5,300 nucleotides of DNA from an uncultured Bacilli bacterium (GCA_947626445.1 CANQSC010000066.1:1-5300); one strand, 5' to 3'. Positions 1-5,005 are shown, counted from the first letter of the stretch. The notes: generated from the letters alone by a model not told the origin. Numbers and translations: made by a program.

Positions 1-81
1 AATAAAACAATTAATTAAGAATGAGTGAATTTTTTTATAATAAGAATTAAGAAAATTAAAAATTTAAAATAAAATTTATTG

Positions 82-125
82 ATTTTCACCAGAAATTATC
101 GCAAAATGATAAAAAGAGTGAAAAT
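82..125. promoter_or_regulatory. Nested inverted repeats upstream of AbiE-like remnant (possible operator)
   Basis: Two inverted repeats are nested here. The outer arms ATTTTCAC (82-89) and GTGAAAAT (118-125) are perfect 8-bp complements. The inner arms TTATC (96-100) and GATAA (108-112) enclose a 7-base loop. They end 32 bases before the first ATG of the AbiE-like frame. AbiEi antitoxins are known to repress their own operon by binding inverted repeats in the promoter, so an operator role is a reasonable inference. A weak promoter reading is TTGATT (79-84), 17 bp, CAAAAT (102-107), which would place the repeats over the promoter. In such AT-rich DNA some dyads arise by chance. Confidence 0.4.
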
Positions 126-157
126 ATGTTAATTACAAATAAGTTTTAAAAGAAAAT

Positions 158-733
158 ATGCAAAACTATTCTAATAAAGATACTAAATTATCAAGAAAAG
201 TAAAAGCTGGTAAAATATTTAAAATAATTAATGAATTATATGAAACCAATGCTAATACTCCTGGTTATTTATTAGCAGGAAGTATATATGGCCCTTCTTA
301 TATTTCTTTTGAATATGCGTTATCATATTATGGTTTAATTCCTGAACGTGTAAGCACTATAATACCAGATTTAGCATATCCAGAAGAAATAATTTTAAAA
401 ACGGAAGGGGATTATTCTTATCAAATTGCGACACCAGAAAAAGCTTTATGTGATAAACTTTATACTTTAGAACCTATAAATAACTATGATAATCTTCGTA
501 ATATGTTATTTAATGATTTGCGAATAGATGAAGATGAATTTAACAAATTAAATGTTATTAGTGAAGAAGAACCATTTAATTTAGAAGTTTTAAAAACTTT
601 GTTAAAAAATAAATTTAAAGAAATAAATTACATGGAAGTAAAAGAAGATGTAATACCTTTTATAAAAGATTTACAAAGCCTAGATTTATGGAACAGTGAT
701 TTCTTTATTAAAATAACAGACCAATTAATGTAA
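158..733 (+). CDS. AbiEi-like antitoxin remnant fused to AbiEii toxin C-terminus (decayed type IV TA locus)
   Basis: Residues 1-133 look like an AbiEi-family antitoxin/transcriptional regulator: the tail of the winged-helix region (YSNKDTKLSRKVKAGKI, 4-20), the core GPSYISFEYALSYYGLIPE (45-63), and ATPEKALCDKLYTL (91-104). The usual stretch of roughly 20-25 residues between the GLIPE core and the GDYSYQIATPEK segment seems deleted around residues 66-70. Residues about 138-191 do not look like AbiEi. The pattern KFKEINY...VKEDVIPFI...SLDLW...FF matches what I recall of the C-terminal tail of AbiEii nucleotidyltransferase toxins. No toxin gene follows, and the toxin's N-terminal catalytic motifs are absent. 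An in-frame TAA at 140-142 makes ATG158 the first possible start, and no good Shine-Dalgarno precedes it. An out-of-frame ATG at 126 reads MLITNKF before a stop, suggesting the original start was lost by a frameshift. Family assignment is from memory of motifs. The frame is open but probably non-functional as a TA pair. Confidence 0.75.
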   Translation: MQNYSNKDTKLSRKVKAGKIFKIINELYETNANTPGYLLAGSIYGPSYISFEYALSYYGLIPERVSTIIPDLAYPEEIILKTEGDYSYQIATPEKALCDKLYTLEPINNYDNLRNMLFNDLRIDEDEFNKLNVISEEEPFNLEVLKTLLKNKFKEINYMEVKEDVIPFIKDLQSLDLWNSDFFIKITDQLM

Positions 734-790
734 GTTAATTTTATTACATATTGATTATCCACAAGTGGTTATGTGCTGAAAATTAACTTA
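731..790. repeat. 12-bp inverted repeat / long imperfect hairpin after the AbiE remnant
   Basis: The arms TAAGTTAATTTT (731-742) and AAAATTAACTTA (779-790) are perfectly complementary. The left arm begins with the remnant's stop codon. Inside, ACATA (746-750) can pair with TATGT (770-774) and CCAC (759-762) with GTGG (765-768), so nearly the whole 60 bases could fold. No run of T follows, so it is not a canonical intrinsic terminator. It could be an RNA-stabilising 3' structure, a protein-binding site, or a scar with terminal inverted repeats. Confidence 0.55.
755..763 (+). other. Perfect DnaA-box consensus 9-mer
   Basis: TTATCCACA matches the strict DnaA-box consensus and sits in the loop of the surrounding inverted repeat. 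It is a single site. No cluster of boxes, AT-rich unwinding element with a dnaA or dnaN neighbour, or replication gene accompanies it, so it is not evidence of an origin. It may be a chance match or a titration or regulatory site. Confidence 0.3.
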
Positions 791-835
791 TTAAAATGAC
801 TTTTACTTTGAGTTAAAAAACTTTTAGAATATCGC

Positions 836-855
836 AAGTAATAATTGTATTACTT
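836..855. promoter_or_regulatory. Inverted repeat across the -35 of the cyclophilin promoter (candidate operator)
   Basis: AAGTAAT (836-842) and ATTACTT (849-855) are perfect 7-bp inverted arms separated by six bases. The symmetric site covers the -35 hexamer TTGTAT (845-850) of the promoter for the lipoprotein gene. A dimeric repressor bound here would block RNA polymerase. No regulator gene is adjacent, so the factor is unknown. Confidence 0.4.
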
Positions 856-873
856 TCTTCATTGTGATAAAAT
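845..873 (+). promoter_or_regulatory. SigA-type promoter for the cyclophilin lipoprotein gene
   Basis: The -35 TTGTAT (845-850) and -10 TAAAAT (868-873) are separated by 17 bp. A TG dinucleotide at 865-866 gives an extended -10 (TGA then TAAAAT). Transcription would start near 880, about 20 bases before the ATG. A strong ribosome binding site, AAAGGAG (886-892), then lies 7 bases from the start codon. This is the best promoter in the window by consensus and placement. Confidence 0.65.
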
Positions 874-899
874 GTTTCTAGGCTAAAAGGAGAATAATC

Positions 900-1538
900 A
901 TGATAAATATTGTAACTAAAAAACGAATTTGTATTTTATTATTTTTACTTGCTATGTTAGTATTATTTACAGGCTGTGAGAATAAAGATTTAACGAAAGG
1001 AACAATTGATAATATGGAATATACTGAAACAGATGAAATAACCAATTATGTTAAAATTGTCACTAATAAAGATAAAGTTATTTTGTTAGAGTTATATCCT
1101 GACACAGCGCCAATAACAGTTAAAAATTTTCAAAAATTAGTTAGTGAAAAATTTTATGATGGTTTAATTTTTCATCGGGTTATAGAAGATTTTATGATTC
1201 AAGGTGGAGACCCAGAAGGAACAGGTATGGGAGGTTCATCCGAAACCATTAAAGGTGAATTTAAAAATAATGGTGTTACAAATAACTTAAAACATGCAAA
1301 AGGAGTTATTTCCATGGCTAGATCCCAAGATATGAACTCAGCATCAAGTCAATTCTTTATTTGTACGAGTGATAAAGTATCTTATTTAGATGGCGATTAT
1401 GCAGCTTTTGGTAAAGTTATAGCAGGATATGATGTTGCTGAAGAAATATCTAAAGTTAAGACAGATATGTATGATAAACCACTTCAAGAACAAAGTATTA
1501 AAACCATGCGTTTTGTAAATATTAATGGACTAAATTAG
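900..1538 (+). CDS. Cyclophilin-type peptidyl-prolyl cis-trans isomerase, lipoprotein
   Basis: This 212-residue protein should catalyse cis-trans isomerisation of proline peptide bonds and act as a foldase on the outer face of the membrane. Residues 1-25 form a lipoprotein signal: basic start (KKR), hydrophobic core (about 10-23), then FTGC with Cys26 as the lipidated residue. The -3 residue is Phe rather than the more usual Leu, which is tolerated. The cyclophilin domain spans about 48-207. Visible active-site elements are FHRVIEDFMIQGGDP (91-105, with Arg93, Phe98 and Gln101), the GTGMGG loop (107-112), SMARSQDMNSASSQFFI (138-154) and LDGDYAAFGKV (163-173). As in many bacterial members, the positions equivalent to human CypA Trp121 and His126 are not conserved. 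The start is set by AAAGGAG 7 bases upstream. The gene has its own promoter and terminator, so it is probably monocistronic. PpiA/PpiB-like subfamily naming is uncertain, so no symbol is given. Confidence 0.95.
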   Translation: MINIVTKKRICILLFLLAMLVLFTGCENKDLTKGTIDNMEYTETDEITNYVKIVTNKDKVILLELYPDTAPITVKNFQKLVSEKFYDGLIFHRVIEDFMIQGGDPEGTGMGGSSETIKGEFKNNGVTNNLKHAKGVISMARSQDMNSASSQFFICTSDKVSYLDGDYAAFGKVIAGYDVAEEISKVKTDMYDKPLQEQSIKTMRFVNINGLN

Positions 1539-1548
1539 TCCTTTTTTT
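1527..1548 (+). terminator. Intrinsic terminator overlapping the cyclophilin stop codon
   Basis: GGACTA (1527-1532) pairs with TAGTCC (1536-1541) around a 3-base loop, followed by seven T (1542-1548). The stem encodes the last residues of the lipoprotein and contains its TAG stop (1536-1538). The stem is only 6 bp, so partial readthrough into the next gene, which starts 24 bases after the T-run, is possible. Confidence 0.75.
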
Positions 1549-1561
1549 CATATCTTTTTTT

Positions 1562-1567
1562 AGGTGA
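1562..1567 (+). promoter_or_regulatory. Ribosome binding site for the ferritin-like gene
   Basis: AGGTGA lies 4 bases before GTG at 1572. The site is shorter and closer to the start than the others in the window. An alternative GTG at 1564 runs into TGA after three codons, so GTG1572 is the only sensible start. Confidence 0.55.
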
Positions 1568-1571
1568 TAGT

Positions 1572-2066
1572 GTGAAAGTTTTTAGTGATAAACCATATCC
1601 GCAAGCGAAAGTTGTAAAAGAAAATAAAGAATATGCTAATTTACTTAGTCATGTTTATTCAGGAAGTGAAAGTGAATTAACCGAAATTTTGCTTTATGTC
1701 TATCAAAGTATGGTCTTAGAAAATACTAACCAAGAAATAGCTAAAATCTTACTAGAAATAAGTAAAGTTGAAATGCATCATTTATATTTATTAGGTAGTA
1801 CTATTAAAGATTTAGGTTCTAATCCGATATATGCTGATTGTAATTTTAATTTAAAAACTTATTGGAATAGTAATGATGTTTATTACGATACGGATTTAAA
1901 TACCATGTTAGAAATAGATATTGAAAGTGAAAGAAGAGCAATTCATGATTATCAAATGCTTTTAACCGTTATTAATGATGACTATATTAAAGAATTAATT
2001 GAAAGAATTATTTTAGATGAACAAATTCATTTACAAATATTTTTAGAATTAGCTAAAATGATATAA
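1572..2066 (+). CDS. Ferritin-like domain protein (di-metal four-helix bundle)
   Basis: This 164-residue protein has the ligand pattern of the ferritin/rubrerythrin superfamily. A helix-1 Glu (Glu35 in SESELTEILLYVYQ) is followed by helix-2 ExxH (Glu67-Met-His-His70), a helix-3 Glu (Glu118 or Glu120 in IDIESERRAIHDYQ) and helix-4 ExxH (Glu150-Gln-Ile-His153). Together these can bind two iron or manganese ions. It has no rubredoxin Cys4 tail, no signal peptide and no membrane segment, so it should be cytosolic. The function could be iron storage, peroxide removal, or a manganese-catalase-like role, and the sequence does not decide. The region around 85-108 (NPIYAD...TYWNSNDVYYDTDL), between helices 2 and 3, resembles members of this family in gut clostridia as I recall them. 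Translation starts at GTG. No clear promoter lies in the 33 bases before it, so transcription may come from readthrough. The redox operon begins 61 bases downstream. Confidence 0.85.
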   Translation: MKVFSDKPYPQAKVVKENKEYANLLSHVYSGSESELTEILLYVYQSMVLENTNQEIAKILLEISKVEMHHLYLLGSTIKDLGSNPIYADCNFNLKTYWNSNDVYYDTDLNTMLEIDIESERRAIHDYQMLLTVINDDYIKELIERIILDEQIHLQIFLELAKMI

Positions 2067-2099
2067 TTCTTTTTTTTTACTTATTTTTTTGATATAATT
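2060..2099 (+). repeat. Short direct repeat GATATAATT with T-tracts
   Basis: GATATAATT occurs at 2060-2068 and 2091-2099. The first copy includes the stop codon of the ferritin-like gene, and the second forms the -10 of the next promoter. Each is next to a T-tract (2070-2078 and 2084-2090). It may be a small local duplication or coincidence in AT-rich DNA. There is no good GC stem before the T-tracts, so I do not call a terminator. Confidence 0.3.
2093..2098 (+). promoter_or_regulatory. Promoter -10 for the redox operon
   Basis: A perfect TATAAT (2093-2098) lies about 30 bases before the start codon. At 17 bp spacing the -35 position (2070-2075) is only a run of T, so the -35 is poor. Position and the perfect -10 still make this the most likely promoter for the two redox genes. 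Confidence 0.45.
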
Positions 2100-2112
2100 T
2101 AATAGATAATAG

Positions 2113-2119
2113 AAAAGGG
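2113..2119 (+). promoter_or_regulatory. Ribosome binding site that fixes the start of the FAD oxidoreductase
   Basis: AAAAGGG (2113-2119) lies 8 bases before ATG at 2128. An in-frame GTG at 2119 overlaps this site, so it cannot be the start. GTG2125 would be too close. ATG2128 gives the typical short lead MNYDAIVIG into the Rossmann fold. Confidence 0.65.
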
Positions 2120-2127
2120 TGCTAGTG

Positions 2128-3669
2128 ATGAATTATGATGCAATAGTTATTGGAGCTGGTAATGGTGGTTTAGTATCAGCCCTAAAGTTACAAAAAGAAG
2201 GTAAAAAAGTTTTATTATTAGAAAGTCATAATACAGTTGGAGGAGTTGCCACATCTTTTATTCGTGGGCGTTTTGAATTTGAAGCAAGTCTTCATGAATT
2301 ATGTGGTTTTGGTAATGAAAATAATGTTGGCGAAGTTTACGAATTATTTAAAGATTTAGATATTTTAGATAAAATTAAAATGAATGAAATTGATGAAACT
2401 TTTCATGTTATAACCCTAGATACTAAAGAAGAATATACCATGCCAGTAGGTGTTTCCAATTTCATTAATAAAATGGAAGAATATGTTCCAGGTTCTAAAG
2501 AAAGTATGGAAAAGTTTTTTGACCTTTGTAAAGAAAATCAAGAAGCTTTAAATTATTTAAATGAAAGTAAAGGAAATGTTGACGCGAAAGTATTAAAAAG
2601 TAAGTATCATGATTTTATGATTTATGCAAGTTACCCTTTAGAAGATGTTTTAGAAAGTATTAAAATGCCTAAAAAAGCTCGAGAAATTCTTAGTACTTAT
2701 TGGACTTATTTAGGAAGTCCTGCTACGGAACTTAGTTTTGTTCATTATGCTAGTATGATTTATTCTTATGTAAATTTACATCCGGTTATTTCATCTAAAA
2801 AATCTCATGAATTATCTTTAGCTTTATATGAAAAATTTTTAAGTCTTGGTGGAGATGCCAAACTTCTTACAACCGTTAATAAAATAATTGTTGATGATAA
2901 TAAAGTTAAAGGTGTTGTAACAAGTGATGATAAAACTTATTATGCTAAAGTAGTAATTGCTAATATTTCACCTAACTTAGTTTATGGTAAATTAATTGAT
3001 ATTGAAGATGTACCAATTAAAGCAAGACAACTTACTAATGCCAGAATTTTAGGCGCGAGAGGAATATGTGTTTACTTAGGACTTAATAAATCTCCTGAAG
3101 AATTAGGTTTAAAAAATTATTCTTATTTTATCTATCATACTTTAGATAGTAAAAAAGAATTTGAAAGAATGAAAAAATTAAAAAATGATAATATGGTTGG
3201 AGTTGTTATTAATAATGCTGTACCTGATGCATCTCCTAAAGGAACAACAATGTTATATTTAACTGGTTTACTATTTTCAGATATTTTTACAAAAGTTGTT
3301 ACCAAAGATAATTATTTTGATTTAAAAGATGCAATTAGTGAAAACTTTATTGAAACTTTTGAAAAAGCAACTGGGGTAAATATTCAGGATGCAATTGAAG
3401 AAATTGAAGTTGCAACACCTCTTACTTTTGCAAGATATACAAATCATCCTGATGGCGTGATATATGGGTATTTAGCTAAGAAAAGTGATAACTTACTTCC
3501 AAGAATGATGAATCAAAATAATGAAGATTACGTTGAAGGCTTATATTTTGCTGGTGGTTTTGCTAGCCGGTTATCTGGTTATTCATCAACTTATAAATCT
3601 GGTGAGATGTCCGCTTTAAAAGCCTTAGCTAAATTAGATAAAAAGGAGGTAGCAAAAGATGAAGTTTAA
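2128..3669 (+). CDS. Phytoene-desaturase-superfamily FAD-dependent oxidoreductase, substrate unknown
   Basis: The 513-residue protein belongs to the CrtI/retinol-saturase type of FAD oxidoreductases. It starts with a dinucleotide-binding Rossmann fold, YDAIVIGAGNGGL (3-15), with the GxGxxG glycines at 9, 11 and 14 and the ribose-binding Glu32. The VGGVATSF segment (37-44) follows, as is typical of the superfamily. The C-terminus carries the second FAD-binding motif, GLYFAGGFASRLSGYSST (471-488) then SGEMSA (491-496). Length matches the usual 490-520 residues, and there is no obvious signal peptide. Members add or remove double bonds in isoprenoids and related lipids, mostly at the membrane surface. 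No crtB, crtM or isoprenoid gene is adjacent, so I do not call it a phytoene desaturase. The next gene overlaps it by 11 bp and encodes an NAD(P)H-dependent [2Fe-2S] reductase. Electron supply for a saturase-type reaction is therefore a plausible inference. The promoter is at about 2093, and the ferritin-like gene lies just upstream. Confidence 0.88.
   Translation: MNYDAIVIGAGNGGLVSALKLQKEGKKVLLLESHNTVGGVATSFIRGRFEFEASLHELCGFGNENNVGEVYELFKDLDILDKIKMNEIDETFHVITLDTKEEYTMPVGVSNFINKMEEYVPGSKESMEKFFDLCKENQEALNYLNESKGNVDAKVLKSKYHDFMIYASYPLEDVLESIKMPKKAREILSTYWTYLGSPATELSFVHYASMIYSYVNLHPVISSKKSHELSLALYEKFLSLGGDAKLLTTVNKIIVDDNKVKGVVTSDDKTYYAKVVIANISPNLVYGKLIDIEDVPIKARQLTNARILGARGICVYLGLNKSPEELGLKNYSYFIYHTLDSKKEFERMKKLKNDNMVGVVINNAVPDASPKGTTMLYLTGLLFSDIFTKVVTKDNYFDLKDAISENFIETFEKATGVNIQDAIEEIEVATPLTFARYTNHPDGVIYGYLAKKSDNLLPRMMNQNNEDYVEGLYFAGGFASRLSGYSSTYKSGEMSALKALAKLDKKEVAKDEV
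3643..3649 (+). promoter_or_regulatory. Strong ribosome binding site inside the upstream gene
   Basis: AAGGAGG (3643-3649) is close to perfect and lies within the end of the FAD oxidoreductase frame, 9 bases before ATG3659. It fixes the start of the reductase and, with the 11-bp overlap, implies translational coupling and roughly matched output of the two proteins. Confidence 0.85.
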
Positions 3670-4801
3670 AGTTGGGGCTAGTGAAAAACTAGATATGTTA
3701 AAATTTAAAAATTTGGGAATTGAAAGAGAAAAAATAATAAATTCATCTTATATAGACGCTATTAAATTTGATTATAAATTAAATAATTTAGTTAATGAAA
3801 TTCATCCTAAAGAAATTAAAGTAAAAGTTGCAAATATTATTAATGAAAATTTAGAAACTAAAACTTTTGAATTAAAACCAATAAATGGTACTTTACCAAA
3901 TTTTAAAGCTGGTCAATATATTGTGTTAGATATAAATAAAAATAATCATACTTATAAACGGAGTTATTCAATTTCTAGTTCTCCTAAAAATTTAGAAAGT
4001 TATCAAATAACGGTTAAAAGAGTTAGAAATGGTTTAGTATCTAATTATTTATTAAATGATGTTAAAGTTGGTATGGAATTTACTATTCATGGTCCATTTG
4101 GCGAATTTACTTATAATAAATTTAGAGATATGCCCGATGTTTTAGCTCTTGTTGGGGGAAGTGGAATAACTCCTATTATGTCTTTAGCAAGAGCCATTAA
4201 TGATAAAGCAGAAGATTTTAATTTAACAATTATTTATGGTGACCGAGAAGAAAAAGATTTAATTTTTAAAAAAGAATTAGATGAATTAGCTAGTCAAAAT
4301 GAAAAAATTAAAGTTAAATATCTTTTAAGTGATGAGCACAGTAGTGTATATGATACAGGTTTAATAAGTAAAGATATTATTAGTGAATATGAAATAGGAA
4401 AATATTCTTACTTTGTATGTGGACCAATTCATTTTTATCACCATTTAAATGAGATATTTAAAGAATTAGATATTCCTAATAAATATATAAGACATGATAT
4501 TTTTAAAGAAAATGAAATATTAAGACATATTAAACATGAATTAACTGTTTTAACTAATGATGAAGAAATAACAATTCCCTGTTATGAAGATGAACCATTA
4601 TTACAAGCTTTAGAAGAAGCAAGTATTGATGCCCCAAGAAAATGTTTAGTTGGGGTATGTGGTTTTTGTCGAAGTAAATTAATAGATGGTAAGATTAGAA
4701 CTGATGAAACAAGTTTAAGAGAAGCAGATAAAGATTATAATTACATTCATCCTTGTGTTAGTTATCCACTTAGTGATGTAACAATTAAATTATGTAAATA
4801 A
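3659..4801 (+). CDS. NAD(P)H-dependent FAD/[2Fe-2S] ferredoxin-type reductase
   Basis: This 380-residue protein is a three-module electron-transfer reductase in the order of Hcr/PaaE-type proteins. The FAD-binding beta-barrel (about 52-152) shows RSYSISS (101-107) and the GPFGEF turn (145-150). The NAD(P)-binding domain (about 158-285) shows LVGGSGITPIMS (164-175), IYGDRE (192-197) and CGP (254-256). The C-terminal plant-type ferredoxin domain (about 294-379) binds [2Fe-2S] through Cys329, Cys334, Cys337 and Cys366 (C-x4-C-x2-C-x28-C). The chain carries electrons from NAD(P)H through FAD to the cluster and then to a partner. Residues 1-50 precede the usual start of the FAD barrel and match no domain I recognise. 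They could be a docking segment. It is co-translated with the FAD oxidoreductase, the obvious candidate acceptor. An oxygenase or hybrid-cluster protein elsewhere in the genome is an alternative partner. A terminator follows at once. Confidence 0.92.
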   Translation: MKFKVGASEKLDMLKFKNLGIEREKIINSSYIDAIKFDYKLNNLVNEIHPKEIKVKVANIINENLETKTFELKPINGTLPNFKAGQYIVLDINKNNHTYKRSYSISSSPKNLESYQITVKRVRNGLVSNYLLNDVKVGMEFTIHGPFGEFTYNKFRDMPDVLALVGGSGITPIMSLARAINDKAEDFNLTIIYGDREEKDLIFKKELDELASQNEKIKVKYLLSDEHSSVYDTGLISKDIISEYEIGKYSYFVCGPIHFYHHLNEIFKELDIPNKYIRHDIFKENEILRHIKHELTVLTNDEEITIPCYEDEPLLQALEEASIDAPRKCLVGVCGFCRSKLIDGKIRTDETSLREADKDYNYIHPCVSYPLSDVTIKLCK

Positions 4802-4828
4802 AGATTATCTAGGTTAGATATCTTTTTT
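4801..4828 (+). terminator. Intrinsic terminator of the redox operon
   Basis: TATCTA (4806-4811) pairs with TAGATA (4815-4820) around a 3-base loop. AAGA (4801-4804) continues the stem with TCTT (4821-4824), with one T bulged at 4805. The T-rich tail runs to 4828. The hairpin starts on the last base of the reductase stop codon. Confidence 0.75.
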
Positions 4829-4830
4829 AT

Positions 4831-4857
4831 TTGAATTTAGATGTGGTTTAATATAAT
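4831..4857 (+). promoter_or_regulatory. Candidate promoter upstream of the truncated nuclease/transposase gene
   Basis: A perfect -10, TATAAT (4852-4857), has TTGAAT (4831-4836) at 15 bp spacing, or TTTGAA (4830-4835) at 16 bp. The spacing is shorter than ideal. It follows the operon terminator, so it would open a new transcript with a leader of about 145 bases. Confidence 0.4.
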
Positions 4858-4860
4858 AAA

Positions 4861-4888
4861 CGTTTGTCCTTTAATTCGACAAAAAACG
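4861..4888. promoter_or_regulatory. Inverted repeat at the predicted transcription start (candidate operator)
   Basis: TTTGTC (4863-4868) and GACAAA (4878-4883) are perfect arms separated by nine bases. CG at 4861-4862 and CG at 4887-4888 extend the dyad if three extra A are bulged. The site sits just downstream of the TATAAT at 4852-4857, a common operator position. No T-run follows, so it is not a terminator. Confidence 0.3.
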
Positions 4889-4902
4889 CGTGATGATTGG
4901 TT

Positions 4903-4908
4903 TATAAT
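4903..4908 (+). promoter_or_regulatory. Second candidate -10 (TATAAT)
   Basis: A perfect TATAAT lies at 4903-4908, but no acceptable -35 is found 15-19 bp upstream (the region is mostly A), and there is no TG extension. It would start a transcript just before the 13-bp inverted repeat at 4919. It is weaker than the element at 4831-4857. Confidence 0.25.
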
Positions 4909-4918
4909 ATCAAACTTA

Positions 4919-4985
4919 AGAAAGAGATGAACTCGCTTTTAGAAAAGTAAATTTAATTTAAGAACTATTCACTTCATCTCTTTCT
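4919..4985. repeat. 13-bp perfect inverted repeat in the leader of the truncated gene
   Basis: AGAAAGAGATGAA (4919-4931) and TTCATCTCTTTCT (4973-4985) are perfect complements around a 41-base loop. The loop contains a small CTTT/AAAG hairpin (4936-4939 with 4944-4947). The right arm ends 25 bases before the ATG, next to the ribosome binding site. It could be a leader RNA stem, a protein-binding site, or the scar or end of a mobile element. The A-run after it on the + strand argues against a + strand terminator. Confidence 0.6.
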
Positions 4986-4998
4986 AAAAAAATTGATT

Positions 4999-5005
4999 GG
5001 GGGAT
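4999..5005 (+). promoter_or_regulatory. Ribosome binding site fixing the ATG at 5011
   Basis: GGGGGAT (4999-5005) is an imperfect G-rich site 5 bases before ATG5011. An in-frame TTG at 4993 would place this site inside the coding region. ATG5011 also gives the family-typical start MTKFFKPLTDDIVF. Confidence 0.5.

Noticed and set aside
1..157. A gene in the first 157 bases
   Set aside because: No frame with a plausible start and family-like content is seen. There is only AT-rich DNA, a lone TATAAT at 36-41 without a -35, and the dyad at 82-125.
811..825. AGTT-AAAA-AACT mini-hairpin followed by T as a terminator
   Set aside because: A 4-bp AT-rich stem with a three-base T tail is too weak and expected by chance in this composition.
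731..899. Replication origin suggested by the DnaA box
   Set aside because: There is one box only, with no cluster and no replication gene nearby.
2041..2078. Terminator after the ferritin-like gene (TTTTAG/CTAAAA stem and T-run)
   Set aside because: The stem is six weak pairs and ends 11 bases before the T-run, so it lacks terminator geometry.
2119..2127. GTG at 2119 as start of the FAD oxidoreductase
   Set aside because: It overlaps the ribosome binding site AAAAGGG. ATG2128 has proper spacing and gives the normal N-terminus before the Rossmann motif.
2128..3669. Calling the FAD oxidoreductase a carotenoid biosynthesis gene (crtI/crtN)
   Set aside because: Only superfamily motifs are visible, and no phytoene or squalene synthase gene is adjacent.
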